A stretch of DNA of 64,000 nucleotides from Streptomyces coacervatus (GTDB lineage: Bacteria > Actinomycetota > Actinomycetes > Streptomycetales > Streptomycetaceae), in assembly GCF_029223485.1 (NCBI RefSeq), contig NZ_JARHTP010000008.1, positions 1 through 64,000 of the forward strand, in the 5' to 3' direction. This document shows positions 37,818-46,978 of the stretch, in pieces (the stretch's first letter is position 1; every line of letters begins with the position of its first letter). The notes under the pieces were generated by a model that had not been told where the DNA came from, made no database searches, and was given only the letters and a program-made list of their open reading frames with translations. A program made the position numbers and the translations under genes.

Positions 37818-38431
37818 GGGCGCTGCCCGTCGGGGACAGTGCCCTGCTCGTCGAGGTGTCCTCCGGGGACGAGGCTCAGGCCCTGCATGCGGAGTTGCTG
37901 CGCCGCCGTGCGGAGGGGCTGCTCACGGTGCGCGAGATCGTCCCCGCGGCCCGCACGGTCCTGCTCGACGGTCTCGACGACCCGGTCCGACTGGCTTCCG
38001 AACTGACCGCCTCCGAGGTGCCCCCCGCTCCCCGTCGCGAACAGGCCGTCGTGGACATCCCGGTGCACTACGACGGTCCCGACCTGGCCGATGTGGCCGC
38101 GCACTGGCGCGTCGGCGAGCGGGAAGTGGCCCGTATCCACGCGGAGACCGAATTCACCGTCGCCTTCTGCGGGTTCGCCCCGGGCTTCGGTTACCTCACC
38201 GGCCTGCCGCCGCGGTACGACGTCCCGCGCCGCGTCACCCCGCGCACGGCGGTCCCGGCCGGTTCGGTTGCGCTGGCGGGCGCCTACACGGGCGTGTACC
38301 CGCGTTCGTCGCCGGGCGGCTGGCAGTTGATCGGGCGCACGGAGAGCGTGCTGTGGGACCACGCGCGCGTGCCGGCCGCGCTGCTGTCGCCCGGCACGCG
38401 CGTGCGCTTCGTCCCGGTGGGGTGCCCATGA
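37814..38431 (+). CDS. pxpB: 5-oxoprolinase subunit B (KipI-like)
   Basis: 205 residues. It has the KipI fold's AVVDIPVHYDGPDLADVA, FCGFAPGFGYLTGLPPRYDVPRR and AGAYTGVYPRSSPGGWQLIGRT motifs. The ATP-dependent oxoprolinase needs this subunit together with PxpC. ATG lies in an ATGA overlap with pxpA, and its own end overlaps pxpC by ATGA, so the three are translated together. The longer upstream open frame is a shadow of pxpA. Confidence 0.94.
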   Translation: MRALPVGDSALLVEVSSGDEAQALHAELLRRRAEGLLTVREIVPAARTVLLDGLDDPVRLASELTASEVPPAPRREQAVVDIPVHYDGPDLADVAAHWRVGEREVARIHAETEFTVAFCGFAPGFGYLTGLPPRYDVPRRVTPRTAVPAGSVALAGAYTGVYPRSSPGGWQLIGRTESVLWDHARVPAALLSPGTRVRFVPVGCP

Positions 38432-39297
38432 CGGACCGCGCACTCGTCGTCGTACGAGCCGGAGCGCTGAGCACCGTGCAGGACCGGGGCCGCCCCGGCC
38501 ACGCACACCTCGGCGTACCCCGCTCCGGTGCGCTCGACATCCCGGCGGCGGCGCTCGTCAACCGGCTGGTCGGCAACGCGCCCGAGGCAGCCGTCCTGGA
38601 GACCACGGTCAACGGGTGTGCCCTACGACCCCGTTCGACAGTCACGGTCGCGGTCGGGGGCGCGCCCTGCCCGGTCACGGTGGACGGCCGGCCGGTCGCC
38701 TGGGGAGCGCCGGTGAGGGTGCCCGCGGGCGCCCTCCTGGACGTCGGCACAGTTGTCTCCGGAGTACGCGCCTACGTGGCCGTCTCGGGCGGCATCACCG
38801 TCGACCCGGTGCTGGGCAGCCGCTCCACGGATCTCCTGTCCGGCCTCGGCCCGGCCCCACTCACGAACGGCACCGTGCTGCCCCTGGGGAACCCGATGGG
38901 CCTGCACGCACACGTGGACGTCGCTCCGCAGCCGGCGCCCCCGGCCGAACTGGTCCTGCGGGTCACGCCGGGCCCGCGCGACGACTGGTTCACGCCGGAC
39001 GCCTTCCGCACGTTCACGTCGCGCACGTACCGGGTCTCCCCGGCCAGCAACCGCATCGGACTACGCACGGAGGGACCCGCGCTGGGGCGGGCCCTGCCGG
39101 GTGAACTGCCCAGCGAGGGCATGGTGCTGGGCGCGGTCCAGGTCCCGCCGGACGGCAGACCGGTCGTCTTCCTGGCCGACCACCCGACCACCGGGGGTTA
39201 CCCGGTGATCGCGGTCGTCCGCACACAGGATCTTCAGGCCGCCGCCCAAGCGGCACCGGGCACGCCGGTCCGCTTCATAAAGACACGGCACCACTAA
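38428..39297 (+). CDS. pxpC: 5-oxoprolinase subunit C (KipA-like, biotin-dependent carboxyltransferase fold)
   Basis: 289 residues. VRAGALSTVQDRGRPGHAHLGVPRSGALD, the AYVAVSGGI, LGSRSTDLLSGLG and FTSRTYRVSPASNRIGLRTEG segments define KipA/PxpC. It completes the oxoprolinase complex. A hairpin-containing repeat directly follows the stop codon, so the operon of five genes probably ends here. Confidence 0.94.
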   Translation: MTDRALVVVRAGALSTVQDRGRPGHAHLGVPRSGALDIPAAALVNRLVGNAPEAAVLETTVNGCALRPRSTVTVAVGGAPCPVTVDGRPVAWGAPVRVPAGALLDVGTVVSGVRAYVAVSGGITVDPVLGSRSTDLLSGLGPAPLTNGTVLPLGNPMGLHAHVDVAPQPAPPAELVLRVTPGPRDDWFTPDAFRTFTSRTYRVSPASNRIGLRTEGPALGRALPGELPSEGMVLGAVQVPPDGRPVVFLADHPTTGGYPVIAVVRTQDLQAAAQAAPGTPVRFIKTRHH

Positions 39298-39360
39298 CGC
39301 CCCGATAGGGGCGCGGGGAACTGCGCGACCAGCCACAACGGACCCGCAAAGACCAACCGG
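39298..39360 (+). repeat. Streptomyces interspersed repeat with terminator hairpin after pxpC
   Basis: Begins with hairpin CGCCCC-GATA-GGGGCG (39298-39313) one base after the pxpC stop and continues as the genus-wide GCGGGGAACTGCGCGACCAG-type element. The same element is found in the other orientation at 34064-34101. Confidence 0.8.
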
Positions 39361-39373
39361 CCCCCGCGCAGCG

Positions 39374-40222
39374 CTACGCCGCATCCGGCTGCTCCGCAAC
39401 AGAAACTGCAGCCAACGCCGCCGACACAGCCGCAGCGGCCCGCAGATCCAGCCGCGCGCTGGTCCCCCGCACCCGATGCCGCATCTCGTCCGCGGCCAGC
39501 CGCAACAGCTGCGGCAACAGGTCGGTGCACCGCCGCGCAACCCACGCGGTACCTGCCGTGGCCAGCCACAACAAGCTCGCCGACCGTGTGGGCACCGGGA
39601 ACTCCGGCTCGGGCGACGGTGCGATGCCCGCCGCACGGTCCGCTTCCGCCAGCAGCGAGTGGAAGCGCACGGCCAGCTGCCGGTGCCCCTGTTCGCCCGG
39701 GTGCAGCCGGTCCGCACTCCACATCGCCCGGTCCGTGATCCAGGCTTCCTCGGCCGCATGGAGATGGACGGCCCCGTAGCGGTCGGAGAGCGCGTGGACC
39801 ACCCGGTTGACGGCCCGCTGCCGCCGGGCCAGCGGACGGGCCAGCGAACCCGGCAGGCCGAGCATCGAGCCGGGGTCGGGCAGACAGGCCGTGAGGAGGG
39901 TCGCGCCCTGCTTGGTGAAGGCGGCGTACACCTTGTCGAGCCGTTCGGCCACGGCGTGGATGTCGAAGGTGCAGCGCAGGGTGTCGTTGACGCCGATGAC
40001 CACGGACACCACGTCCGGCTTCAGAGCGAGCCCGGCCGGCGTCTGCTGCTCCAGCACCTCCCGGGTCTGCGCCCCGCTGACGGCGAGGTTGGTGAACTCC
40101 ACTGGCTCCTCGGCGAGCCCGCCGGCGAGCAGCGCGGCCCAGCCGCGCCACCCGTCGGCGACGGGATCACCCACACCCTCGGTCAGCGAGTCCCCGAGAG
40201 CGACGAAACGCACCGGTCTCAT
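39374..40222 (-). CDS. SGNH/GDSL hydrolase
   Basis: 282 residues. Block I is FVALGDSLTEGVGDP (Ser12 nucleophile), block III is VIGVNDTLR, and block V is SADRLHPGEQGH with the catalytic Asp/His pair. These are esterases or lipases; no signal peptide is seen. The last 80 residues form a C-terminal extension with a hydrophobic stretch (SASLLWLATAGTAWVARR) that may anchor it. Its ATG overlaps the stop of the glycosyltransferase gene (ATGA), so it is the last gene of a three-gene unit with two glycosyltransferases; deacylation of a glycosylated lipid or polymer is possible but unproven. Confidence 0.9.
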   Translation of the reverse strand: MRPVRFVALGDSLTEGVGDPVADGWRGWAALLAGGLAEEPVEFTNLAVSGAQTREVLEQQTPAGLALKPDVVSVVIGVNDTLRCTFDIHAVAERLDKVYAAFTKQGATLLTACLPDPGSMLGLPGSLARPLARRQRAVNRVVHALSDRYGAVHLHAAEEAWITDRAMWSADRLHPGEQGHRQLAVRFHSLLAEADRAAGIAPSPEPEFPVPTRSASLLWLATAGTAWVARRCTDLLPQLLRLAADEMRHRVRGTSARLDLRAAAAVSAALAAVSVAEQPDAA

Positions 40223-41376
40223 GCCACGCCCCCGGGCACGAAAGGACGCACCGGTACCGTCGCGTCGTGCGCGGCGAGGAACGCGTCGACGGCCGTGCTC
40301 CACCCGAAGCACTCCGCACGCGCGCGTGCGGTCTCGCGCCGCTCGCGCTCGGGGAGTTCGAGCAGCATGTCGACGGCGTCGGCGAAGGCTTCCCCGTGGT
40401 CCGCCGCGACGGCGCCGGCGGATCCGATCACCTCGGGCAGCGCGGACGACGTGCTCACCACCACGGGCGTGCCGCAGGCCATCGCCTCCAGCGCGGCGAG
40501 CCCGAAGGTCTCGGCGGGCCCGGGTGCCAGGCACACATCGGCGGAGGCCTGGAGCGCGCCCAGCGCACCGCGGTCGGAGACATGCCCGAGGAAGGTGACC
40601 GGCAACCCGCGCTCCCGCGCCCGCTGTTCCAGCCGCGGGCGCAGCGGCCCGTCCCCGGCCACCACCAGCACCGCCCGCCTGCCCCGCCGAAGCAGCGCCT
40701 CCAGGGCGTCCAGCGCCGTGCCGGGCCGCTTCTCGACGGACAGCCGGGTGCAGGTGACGAGCAGCGACTCGTCCACGCGCGCATAGCGTGCACGCAGCCC
40801 CGGGTCGCGCAGCGCGGGATGCCGCTCGACCAGGTCGACGCCCAGCGGGGCACGTACGACATTGCGGGCGCCGATCCGCACGAACTCCCGCTCGGCGAAC
40901 TCGGTGGTGCACACCACGCGCGCGTACGTGTGCGCCGTACGGACGTTGAGAGCGTCGGCGGCGCGGCGGGCCGCACCCTCCGACAGACCCCACGTGCGCA
41001 GGACGCCGTCGGCGGTCTCGTGGGAGACCATCACGGCGGGCACCCGGGCGCGTCGCGCCCACTTGCCGGTCCACCTGAGGGTCGTACGGTCGGAGACCTC
41101 CAGGCGGTCGGGCGCCAGCTCCTCCAGGAGCCGGGCCACCCGCCGCTTGTCGGTGAGCACGCGGTACCCGCCCGTACCGGGCAGCAGCGGCCCGGGCAGG
41201 GTGATGACCCGCCCCTGCTCGGTGTCACGGTCGTCGGCGCGTTCGCCGGGGACGATGAGCACGGGCTCGTGGCCTGCGGCCTTGAAGCCCTTGCCCAGTT
41301 CGCGCAGCGCGGTGCGCAGACCGCCGGAGGAGGGAGCGACGAAGTTCGCCAGACGCACGATCCGCAACGAGGTCAT
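40219..41376 (-). CDS. Glycosyltransferase, GT4-type (second of pair)
   Basis: 385 residues with the GT-B fold. The N-terminal domain begins RIVRLANFVAPSSGGLRTALRELG; the C-terminal domain has the nucleotide-sugar signature PAETFGLAALEAMACGTPVVV and VEKRPGTALDALEAL, both typical of GT4. Donor and acceptor cannot be told. It overlaps the upstream glycosyltransferase and the downstream SGNH gene, each by ATGA, so the three proteins are made together. It is likely to build a cell-envelope glycolipid. Confidence 0.9.
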   Translation of the reverse strand: MTSLRIVRLANFVAPSSGGLRTALRELGKGFKAAGHEPVLIVPGERADDRDTEQGRVITLPGPLLPGTGGYRVLTDKRRVARLLEELAPDRLEVSDRTTLRWTGKWARRARVPAVMVSHETADGVLRTWGLSEGAARRAADALNVRTAHTYARVVCTTEFAEREFVRIGARNVVRAPLGVDLVERHPALRDPGLRARYARVDESLLVTCTRLSVEKRPGTALDALEALLRRGRRAVLVVAGDGPLRPRLEQRARERGLPVTFLGHVSDRGALGALQASADVCLAPGPAETFGLAALEAMACGTPVVVSTSSALPEVIGSAGAVAADHGEAFADAVDMLLELPERERRETARARAECFGWSTAVDAFLAAHDATVPVRPFVPGGVA

Positions 41377-42518
41377 ACCGCCACCGCCGTCTTCTTCCGC
41401 GCGGCGAGCACGTCCGCGTAGTGCCCGATCAGCTGATCGCCCACGGCAGCCCAGGTGCGTCCCTCGACGGTGGCGCGCGCGGTGGCGCCGAAGGTGACCC
41501 GCCGCTCCGGGTCTGCGGCCAGGGACCGCACGGCATCCCGTACGGCGTCGGCGTCATGAGGCGGCACCAGCAGCCCGGTGCGCCCGTGGGCGACCAGGTC
41601 GAGGGGACCGCCGACGGCGGGCGCGACGACGGGGACGCCGCTCGCCATGGCCTCCTGCACGGTCTGGCAGAAGGTCTCGAAGGGACCGGTGTGCGCGAAG
41701 ATGTCCAGCGAGGCGTAGATCCGGGCGAGTTCGTCGCCGGTGCGGCGGCCGAGGAAGACAGCGCCCGGCAGTGCCTCGGCGAGGCTCGGCTGGCTGGGGC
41801 CGTCGCCCACGACCACGACCTTCACTCCTTCGAGGCCGCATACGCCGGCCAGGAGCTCGATGTGCTTCTCGGGGGCGAGCCGGCCGACGTAGCCGACGAT
41901 CAGCTCACCGTTCGGGGCGAGTTCGCGGCGCAGGGCCTCGTCGCGCAGGTGGGGGCGGAAACGGACGGTGTCCACGCCGCGCTGCCAGAGCTTGACCCGG
42001 GGCACGTCGTGGGTCTCCAGGTCGTGCATGGAGGCGCTGGAGGGGGCGAGGGTGAGGTCGGCGGCGGAGTGGACGGAGCGGATGCGCCGCCAGGCCGCGG
42101 CCTCGCCGGCGCCCATGTAGGTGCGGGCATATCCGGCCAGGTCCGTCTGGTAGACGGCCACGGCCGGGACGCCGAGACGGGCGGCGACCGCCATGCCGCG
42201 GACGCCGAGGACGAAGGGGCTGGCCAGGTGGACGATGTCGGCCCGGTGTTCGGCGACGGCCGCGGCCAGGCGCCGGCTGGGCAGGGCGACACGGACCTGG
42301 GGATAGCCCGGTAGCGGGAGGGAGGGGACACGGACGACGGGGCACGGCGCCTGGGCGTCGGGCCCGGTCCCGGCCCGGCCGACCAGAGCGGTGCTGGCCG
42401 GGGCGACGACGAGCGGAAGGTGACCGCGATCTACGAGGTGCCGGGCGGTCTGGAGCGCGCAGTGGGCCACGCCGTTCACGTCGGGGGGAAAGGATTCGGT
42501 CACTATGACGACACGCAT
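41373..42518 (-). CDS. Glycosyltransferase, GT4-type, MgtA/PimB-like (first of pair)
   Basis: 381 residues. The N-terminus RVVIVTESFPPDVNGVAHCALQTARHL and the C-terminal GPFETFCQTVQEAMASGVPVVAPAVGGPLDLV match the mannosyltransferase branch (PimB/MgtA) of GT4. These enzymes use GDP-mannose or similar on polyprenyl or phosphatidyl acceptors. ATG 42518 is the first gene of the unit. The intergenic region before it (42519-42704) has no clear promoter. Confidence 0.9.
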   Translation of the reverse strand: MRVVIVTESFPPDVNGVAHCALQTARHLVDRGHLPLVVAPASTALVGRAGTGPDAQAPCPVVRVPSLPLPGYPQVRVALPSRRLAAAVAEHRADIVHLASPFVLGVRGMAVAARLGVPAVAVYQTDLAGYARTYMGAGEAAAWRRIRSVHSAADLTLAPSSASMHDLETHDVPRVKLWQRGVDTVRFRPHLRDEALRRELAPNGELIVGYVGRLAPEKHIELLAGVCGLEGVKVVVVGDGPSQPSLAEALPGAVFLGRRTGDELARIYASLDIFAHTGPFETFCQTVQEAMASGVPVVAPAVGGPLDLVAHGRTGLLVPPHDADAVRDAVRSLAADPERRVTFGATARATVEGRTWAAVGDQLIGHYADVLAARKKTAVAV

Positions 42519-42704
42519 ACCCGTGTTGTCGCCGTGCTGGACGTGGTCGCGTCAACGTGGATCTTTGCGAACGATGAACGTCCCGTGAGCGTTCCTCTGC
42601 ACACCCGAGCAGGTCAGGCCCTGTCCATGACCGCCTGACCCGCGGGTCACCCGTTGTTCATCCGGCGGCCCTGCCGCGGCCCGGTGTACGCGTGCGTGGC
42701 TGGC

Positions 42705-44123
42705 TCAAACAGCGGGCCCGTCGGGTGCGATCCGACTTCGTACGGCCGTCTGCACTTCGGCTTCCTCGGCCGGATCGGCGGCGAGTCGGCGGAGCTGTTC
42801 GACGACCCGTGCATCACCGGTCTCGGCATGCCGGGCGGCGATTTCGCGGGTGGTCTCCTCGCAGTCCCAGAGGCACTCGACGGCGAAGCCTGCCGGGAAG
42901 GAGGGGTCGGTGGCGGCGAGAGCGCGGGCGGCCCGGCCGCGGAGATGGGAGGAGGCGGTCTCGCGATAGATATGGCGGAGCACGGGGGCGGCGCAGGCGA
43001 TGCCGAGCCGGCCGGTGCCGTCGACGAGGGTCCACAGGGTCGGGGTGTCCGGCCCTTCGCCTCGTACGGCTTCCCGCAGGGCGCCCAGGACCAGTTCCTT
43101 GTCCTCGGTTCCCCCTCGGCAGGCGAGCATACGGCCGGCGGCGGCGCCCAGGGGGTCGGGCCGGTGGGCCCAGCCGCGGGCCCGGTCGACGGCGGCGACA
43201 CTGCGCATCCGTTCGAAGGCGTCGACGGCGGCCTCCACGACGACCGGTGAGCCAGTGAGCACGGCACCCTCGATCAGGTCGAGGGCGTCGGGATCATTGC
43301 TGTCGGCGAGGTAGCGCAGCGCGGTGCAGCGGGCTCCGTCGGTGCCGTCCTTGGCGGCCTGCACGATCTCGGGCCGGTCCTCGGGGCCTGCGACGGCGGT
43401 GAGGCAGCGGGCGGCCGGGACGTGCAGCGCGGCGCCCCTTTCGACGCCCTGCTGGGCCCACTCGAACACGGCCTGCACGCTCCACCCCGGACGGGGCCCG
43501 GACGGTCGCATCTGCCGCTGCCAGCGGTCGAAACAGCCGGTCTCCTGAGCGGCACGCACACGCGTGGCGATCGACTCGCGCGGATCCTCGGCCCACAGGC
43601 GCCACGGCCGGGGCTCGAAGGCGTCGCGCACGACGGCGGCCAGTTCGGCCTCGCCCTCGGTGTCGGTGGCGAAGCGGGCCAGCACGGGAACGGCGAGGGC
43701 CCGTAGACCGGCGTCGTCGTCGCGCAGGGCCAGTTCGTCGAGAGCCCAGGCCCAGTTGGAGCCGGAGGCCGCGTACCTGCGCAGCAGTTCGAGCGCGTCC
43801 CGCCTGCCGTACGAGGCGAGGTGGCCGAGGACGGCCAGGGCCAGCCCGGTGCGGGACTCCTCGGTGTCGAAGACGTCCTCGACGTCGAAGAGGTGGGCCT
43901 CGATCTCGTCCAGCTCGCCGTTCAGGTCGAGGTAGAGACGGGCGTAGTAGAGGGAGCGGTTCTCCACCTGCCAGTCGTGGCGGGGATCGCGCAGCACACA
44001 GTGGTTCAGCGCCGCGAGCGCCTCGGCGCGCGGGGCGGTGAGCGCGTGCAGCGTGCCGTCGCCGCGGCCCCGCTGGAGCAGGCCGAGCAGCGTACCGCTG
44101 GGCGCTATGACCGGTTCGAACAT
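42705..44123 (-). CDS. HEAT-repeat-like protein
   Basis: 472 residues. From about residue 80 it is a run of paired helices with the alternating pattern of HEAT/armadillo repeats (for example LALAVLGHLASYGRRDALELLRRYAA, TALRYLADSNDPDALDLIEGAVL, RAARALAATDPS). Such proteins act as scaffolds; no catalytic motif is seen. ATG 44123 (MFEPVIAPSGTL) is chosen with GAGG 9 nt upstream. The adjacent ankyrin gene is 301 bp upstream in the same direction. I cannot name a partner. Confidence 0.83.
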   Translation of the reverse strand: MFEPVIAPSGTLLGLLQRGRGDGTLHALTAPRAEALAALNHCVLRDPRHDWQVENRSLYYARLYLDLNGELDEIEAHLFDVEDVFDTEESRTGLALAVLGHLASYGRRDALELLRRYAASGSNWAWALDELALRDDDAGLRALAVPVLARFATDTEGEAELAAVVRDAFEPRPWRLWAEDPRESIATRVRAAQETGCFDRWQRQMRPSGPRPGWSVQAVFEWAQQGVERGAALHVPAARCLTAVAGPEDRPEIVQAAKDGTDGARCTALRYLADSNDPDALDLIEGAVLTGSPVVVEAAVDAFERMRSVAAVDRARGWAHRPDPLGAAAGRMLACRGGTEDKELVLGALREAVRGEGPDTPTLWTLVDGTGRLGIACAAPVLRHIYRETASSHLRGRAARALAATDPSFPAGFAVECLWDCEETTREIAARHAETGDARVVEQLRRLAADPAEEAEVQTAVRSRIAPDGPAV

Positions 44124-44424
44124 GGGAAACAGCCTCACATCAAGCCTCGACGCAACCGGGAAACACGCATTACCTGGCCGCGTGACACAACGTCGGGGCG
44201 CCCGCCGTCTCTTGCTTGCTGTAGACCATCTTCCTCTGCCTCTCGTCATTGGCCCATGCGGACCGCATCACGGCCCGCGCGGTGCGGCAACACCTGCCCA
44301 GCCATCGCGTCCGTGAATCACGACGTCATGATGACTCGGCACTTCGACCTGCCGCGACCGAAATTTCGGCGGCCCTGTACCGCCTCCCCCGTTTTCTGTG
44401 TTTGTGCTGGTCAGAACGTTCGGA
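44124..44424. other. Intergenic region between ankyrin and HEAT-like genes
   Basis: 301 bp without a gene. It holds the perfect palindrome CCGAAATTTCGG (44358-44369), flanked by GCCG and CGGC, a possible terminator for the ankyrin gene, and is less GC-rich than its surroundings at its low-coordinate half. No promoter for the HEAT-like gene is clear. Confidence 0.4.
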
Positions 44425-44817
44425 TCAGTGTGCGCCGAACAACTCGAGCAGTTCCGTCTTGCCGAACATCCGCGCCGTGTCGGCGGCCGACGGGGTACCC
44501 GCGGCCGGATCGGCGCCGCCCTCCAGGAGGGCCTTGATCACTTCCGTCTCGCCCTTGAAGACGGCCCCGGCGAGCGGGGTCTGGCCCCGGTCGTTGATCC
44601 GGTCGCCCTCTGCGCCCCGGGCGAGCAGGGCGCGCACCGCGTCCGCGTGCCCGTGGTAGGCGGCGAGCATCACGAGCGAGTCACCGCGGTCGTTGGTGAG
44701 GTTTGCCGGGACTCCCGCGTCGACGTACGCCACGAGCGCCTCGGTCTGTCCCTGCCGGGCCAGATCGAAGATCTTGGTCGCCAGCTCCACGACCTCGGGG
44801 TCGGGGGCTTCTGTCAT
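44425..44817 (-). CDS. Ankyrin-repeat protein
   Basis: 130 residues, about three ankyrin repeats: DRGDSLVMLAAYHGHADAVRALLARGA, DRGQTPLAGAVFKGETEVIKALLEGGAD, and a last partial one. The N-terminal helix precedes them. These repeats bind protein partners; many small bacterial examples sit beside catalase or protease genes, but none is here. ATG 44817 (MTEAPDPEVVE) is chosen since the family starts there; the upstream open frame is not conserved-looking. Confidence 0.88.
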   Translation of the reverse strand: MTEAPDPEVVELATKIFDLARQGQTEALVAYVDAGVPANLTNDRGDSLVMLAAYHGHADAVRALLARGAEGDRINDRGQTPLAGAVFKGETEVIKALLEGGADPAAGTPSAADTARMFGKTELLELFGAH

Positions 44818-45078
44818 CGGCCGGACCGCCTCTCCATACAACCGTTCAGGTGAATCGCCAGAGTACTGGCTTCCGCGGCACATGACCCGATCCGCCGGAG
44901 GTAAAGATCACCACAGACCGGGTGGGACAGGAGAGTCCGGCCCGGCCGACCCGGGCCGACTCGACCACATGGGGGATATTCGCCGAGATTCACCCAATTG
45001 CACCTTTAATAGTATGGATACATGCTGTGATCCTGGAAGTACTCATGGTGACTGTCCCCGTGAACCAGGAGAAATGAA

Positions 45079-45273
45079 ATGATCTTGTCCATCTCAGGCG
45101 TGGTCCTGCTCGGCATCATCGTCTTCCTCTTCTTCCGCAAGGACGGCCTCAAGGCGTCGCACATGCTGGTCTCGGCGCTGTTCGGGTTCTACCTCGCGAG
45201 CACGGCGATCGCCCCGAGCATCAAGGCCGGCGGCGAGAGCCTCGCGAGCCTCCTCGGCGGCATCAAGTTCTGA
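45079..45273 (+). CDS. smeA: SmeA, small membrane protein of the sporulation septum
   Basis: 64 residues with two hydrophobic segments: ILSISGVVLLGIIVFLFF and a central HMLVSALFGFYLASTAIA. From knowledge of S. coelicolor, smeA (SCO1415) is a sporulation-specific small membrane protein that targets the SpoIIIE/FtsK-type protein SffA to sporulation septa; loss affects septum placement, spore DNA content and spore pigment. ATG follows AGGAGA. The hexamer TAGTAT at 45010-45015 within an AT-rich TTTAATAGTATGGATAC is a likely -10. It directly precedes sffA (40-bp gap). Confidence 0.9.
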   Translation: MILSISGVVLLGIIVFLFFRKDGLKASHMLVSALFGFYLASTAIAPSIKAGGESLASLLGGIKF

Positions 45274-45313
45274 GCCGCCCCTCCCGTCCGCACGCACCAT
45301 CAGGAGACAGCAA

Positions 45314-46978
45314 GTGGCCCGGCGCCCCCTCCCCCGCATCCTGACCACCGGCAGCGCGCAGATCGCCCGTAGCCGGGAGCTGGCCCGGACCGCGGCCGAC
45401 AGCGCCACCGACGTCCTCCACCCGCTGATCACGATCACCCGCGGACTGCGCCGACTGGCGGCCACCGGGCGGCGCAGGTGGGCCGACACACCCAAGGACA
45501 GGCGCGGGCCGCTGCTGTTCCTGGTGGCCTCGGTGGTCCTGGTCGTGGCACTCGTGCCGTACGGGCCGCTGCTCGCCGTCATCAGTCTGATGGCGGCGGC
45601 AGCCCTGCATGGCCGGGACCGCGAACCGGCGGCACCCGAAGGGCCCGACGAGTCCCAGGTACAGCGCCTCAAGTCGCTGTACGAGGCGCTGATCCCGTAC
45701 TTCTCGATCGCCGAGGACCTCTCTCCCCTGTACGCCCACGGCGGAGAGTGGGAGAAGGCCTTCCCCGCGTACGAGTTCGACGAATCGGGCCGTGTCACCC
45801 ACCTCGTTATCCGCTATCCGGCGTACTTCACCGACGGCGAGGCCGATTCGCGCGCCCGGATCGAGCAGCTGCTGCATGCCAAGTCGGGACGCGGCCGCGA
45901 GTACCACTTCGCGTGGGAGGAAGAGGGCAACGAGCTCACGGTCACGGTCCTGCCCCCACTGCCCACCGACATCGCCGCCCAGCGATTCGTCACGGCGCCG
46001 GGCGAGACGGTCCTCGGATTCACGGACCCCACCCAGGTCCGGCGCACGCTTCCCCTCACCTACGGTGAGGAGAGACGCGACATCCCGCCGGTCGTCTGGC
46101 GCACCGGCATGCGCTCCACCGAGCCGCACCTCCTGATCATGGGTCAGCCGGGCAGCGGCACCTCGACCCTGCTGCGCTCCATCGCCCTGCAGGCGCTCCA
46201 GCACGGCGATGTCGTGATCGTCGAGGGCGGCACCGGCGAGTACGCGTGTCTGACCGGCCGCGACGGCGTGCTGGCCGTCGAGTGCGGACTGACCGGGGCG
46301 CTGACGAGCCTTGAGTGGGCCGCCCATGAGACGGAGCGCCGCCTGATCGCCGCGAACCGCGCCCGTCAGTCCGGCCACGAGCCGCCGGAGGACACCAAGC
46401 GCCCCCTGTGGCTCCTCCTGGACCGCCCGAGCGCCTTCGCCCACCTCGCCGCCGCGGACGGCCGCAAGGACCCGCAGTCCCTGCTCCAGGTCCCGCTCCG
46501 GCACGGCCGCGCGGCGAATGTGACGGTCGTGGTGGGCGAGCAGTTCGACAGCGCCGACGCGCTGAGCGATGACGTACGACAGCACACACGCGCGCGTGTC
46601 GTCCTCGGCCCCGCCACGGCCGAGCAGCTGGCGGGGGTCCTGGGCGCTCTGCCGCCCACGACTCCGGCCGCCGAGGTCCCGCCCGGCCGCGGTTACGCCC
46701 GTCTCGGCGCGGGTTCGGTGCACCGGCTTCAGGTCCCGTCGACTCCGTGCCCGTACGACGACACGACGAGCGACGCGCACCGGAAGGCGGTGCTGGCACT
46801 GCTGCCGCCGCGGACCACGCCGGGGGACCTGGAGCCGGTCGAGGCGGAACCTGCCCAGGCGGTGCTGGTCAAGGCGAAACCTGTCGAGGCGGTGCCGGTG
46901 GAGGCGGTGCCGATCGACAAGGAGCCGGTCGAGGCGGCTTCGGTGCCCGCGGAGGCCATGGCGGGCGAGGCGCCCTAG
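45314..46978 (+). CDS. sffA: SffA, SpoIIIE/FtsK-family DNA translocase
   Basis: 554 residues. Two membrane helices lie near residues 65-95 (LLFLVASVVLVVALVPYGPLLAVISLMAA). The ATPase domain has the Walker A loop GQPGSGTSTLLRS (about 278-290) and Walker B PLWLLLD. It lacks the gamma DNA-recognition domain of full FtsK. In S. coelicolor SffA depends on SmeA for septum targeting and acts in chromosome segregation into spores. GTG start follows CAGGAGAC. The last 50 residues are a tail of near-repeats of (E/K)PVEA. A hairpin follows at 47073. Confidence 0.9.
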   Translation: MARRPLPRILTTGSAQIARSRELARTAADSATDVLHPLITITRGLRRLAATGRRRWADTPKDRRGPLLFLVASVVLVVALVPYGPLLAVISLMAAAALHGRDREPAAPEGPDESQVQRLKSLYEALIPYFSIAEDLSPLYAHGGEWEKAFPAYEFDESGRVTHLVIRYPAYFTDGEADSRARIEQLLHAKSGRGREYHFAWEEEGNELTVTVLPPLPTDIAAQRFVTAPGETVLGFTDPTQVRRTLPLTYGEERRDIPPVVWRTGMRSTEPHLLIMGQPGSGTSTLLRSIALQALQHGDVVIVEGGTGEYACLTGRDGVLAVECGLTGALTSLEWAAHETERRLIAANRARQSGHEPPEDTKRPLWLLLDRPSAFAHLAAADGRKDPQSLLQVPLRHGRAANVTVVVGEQFDSADALSDDVRQHTRARVVLGPATAEQLAGVLGALPPTTPAAEVPPGRGYARLGAGSVHRLQVPSTPCPYDDTTSDAHRKAVLALLPPRTTPGDLEPVEAEPAQAVLVKAKPVEAVPVEAVPIDKEPVEAASVPAEAMAGEAP

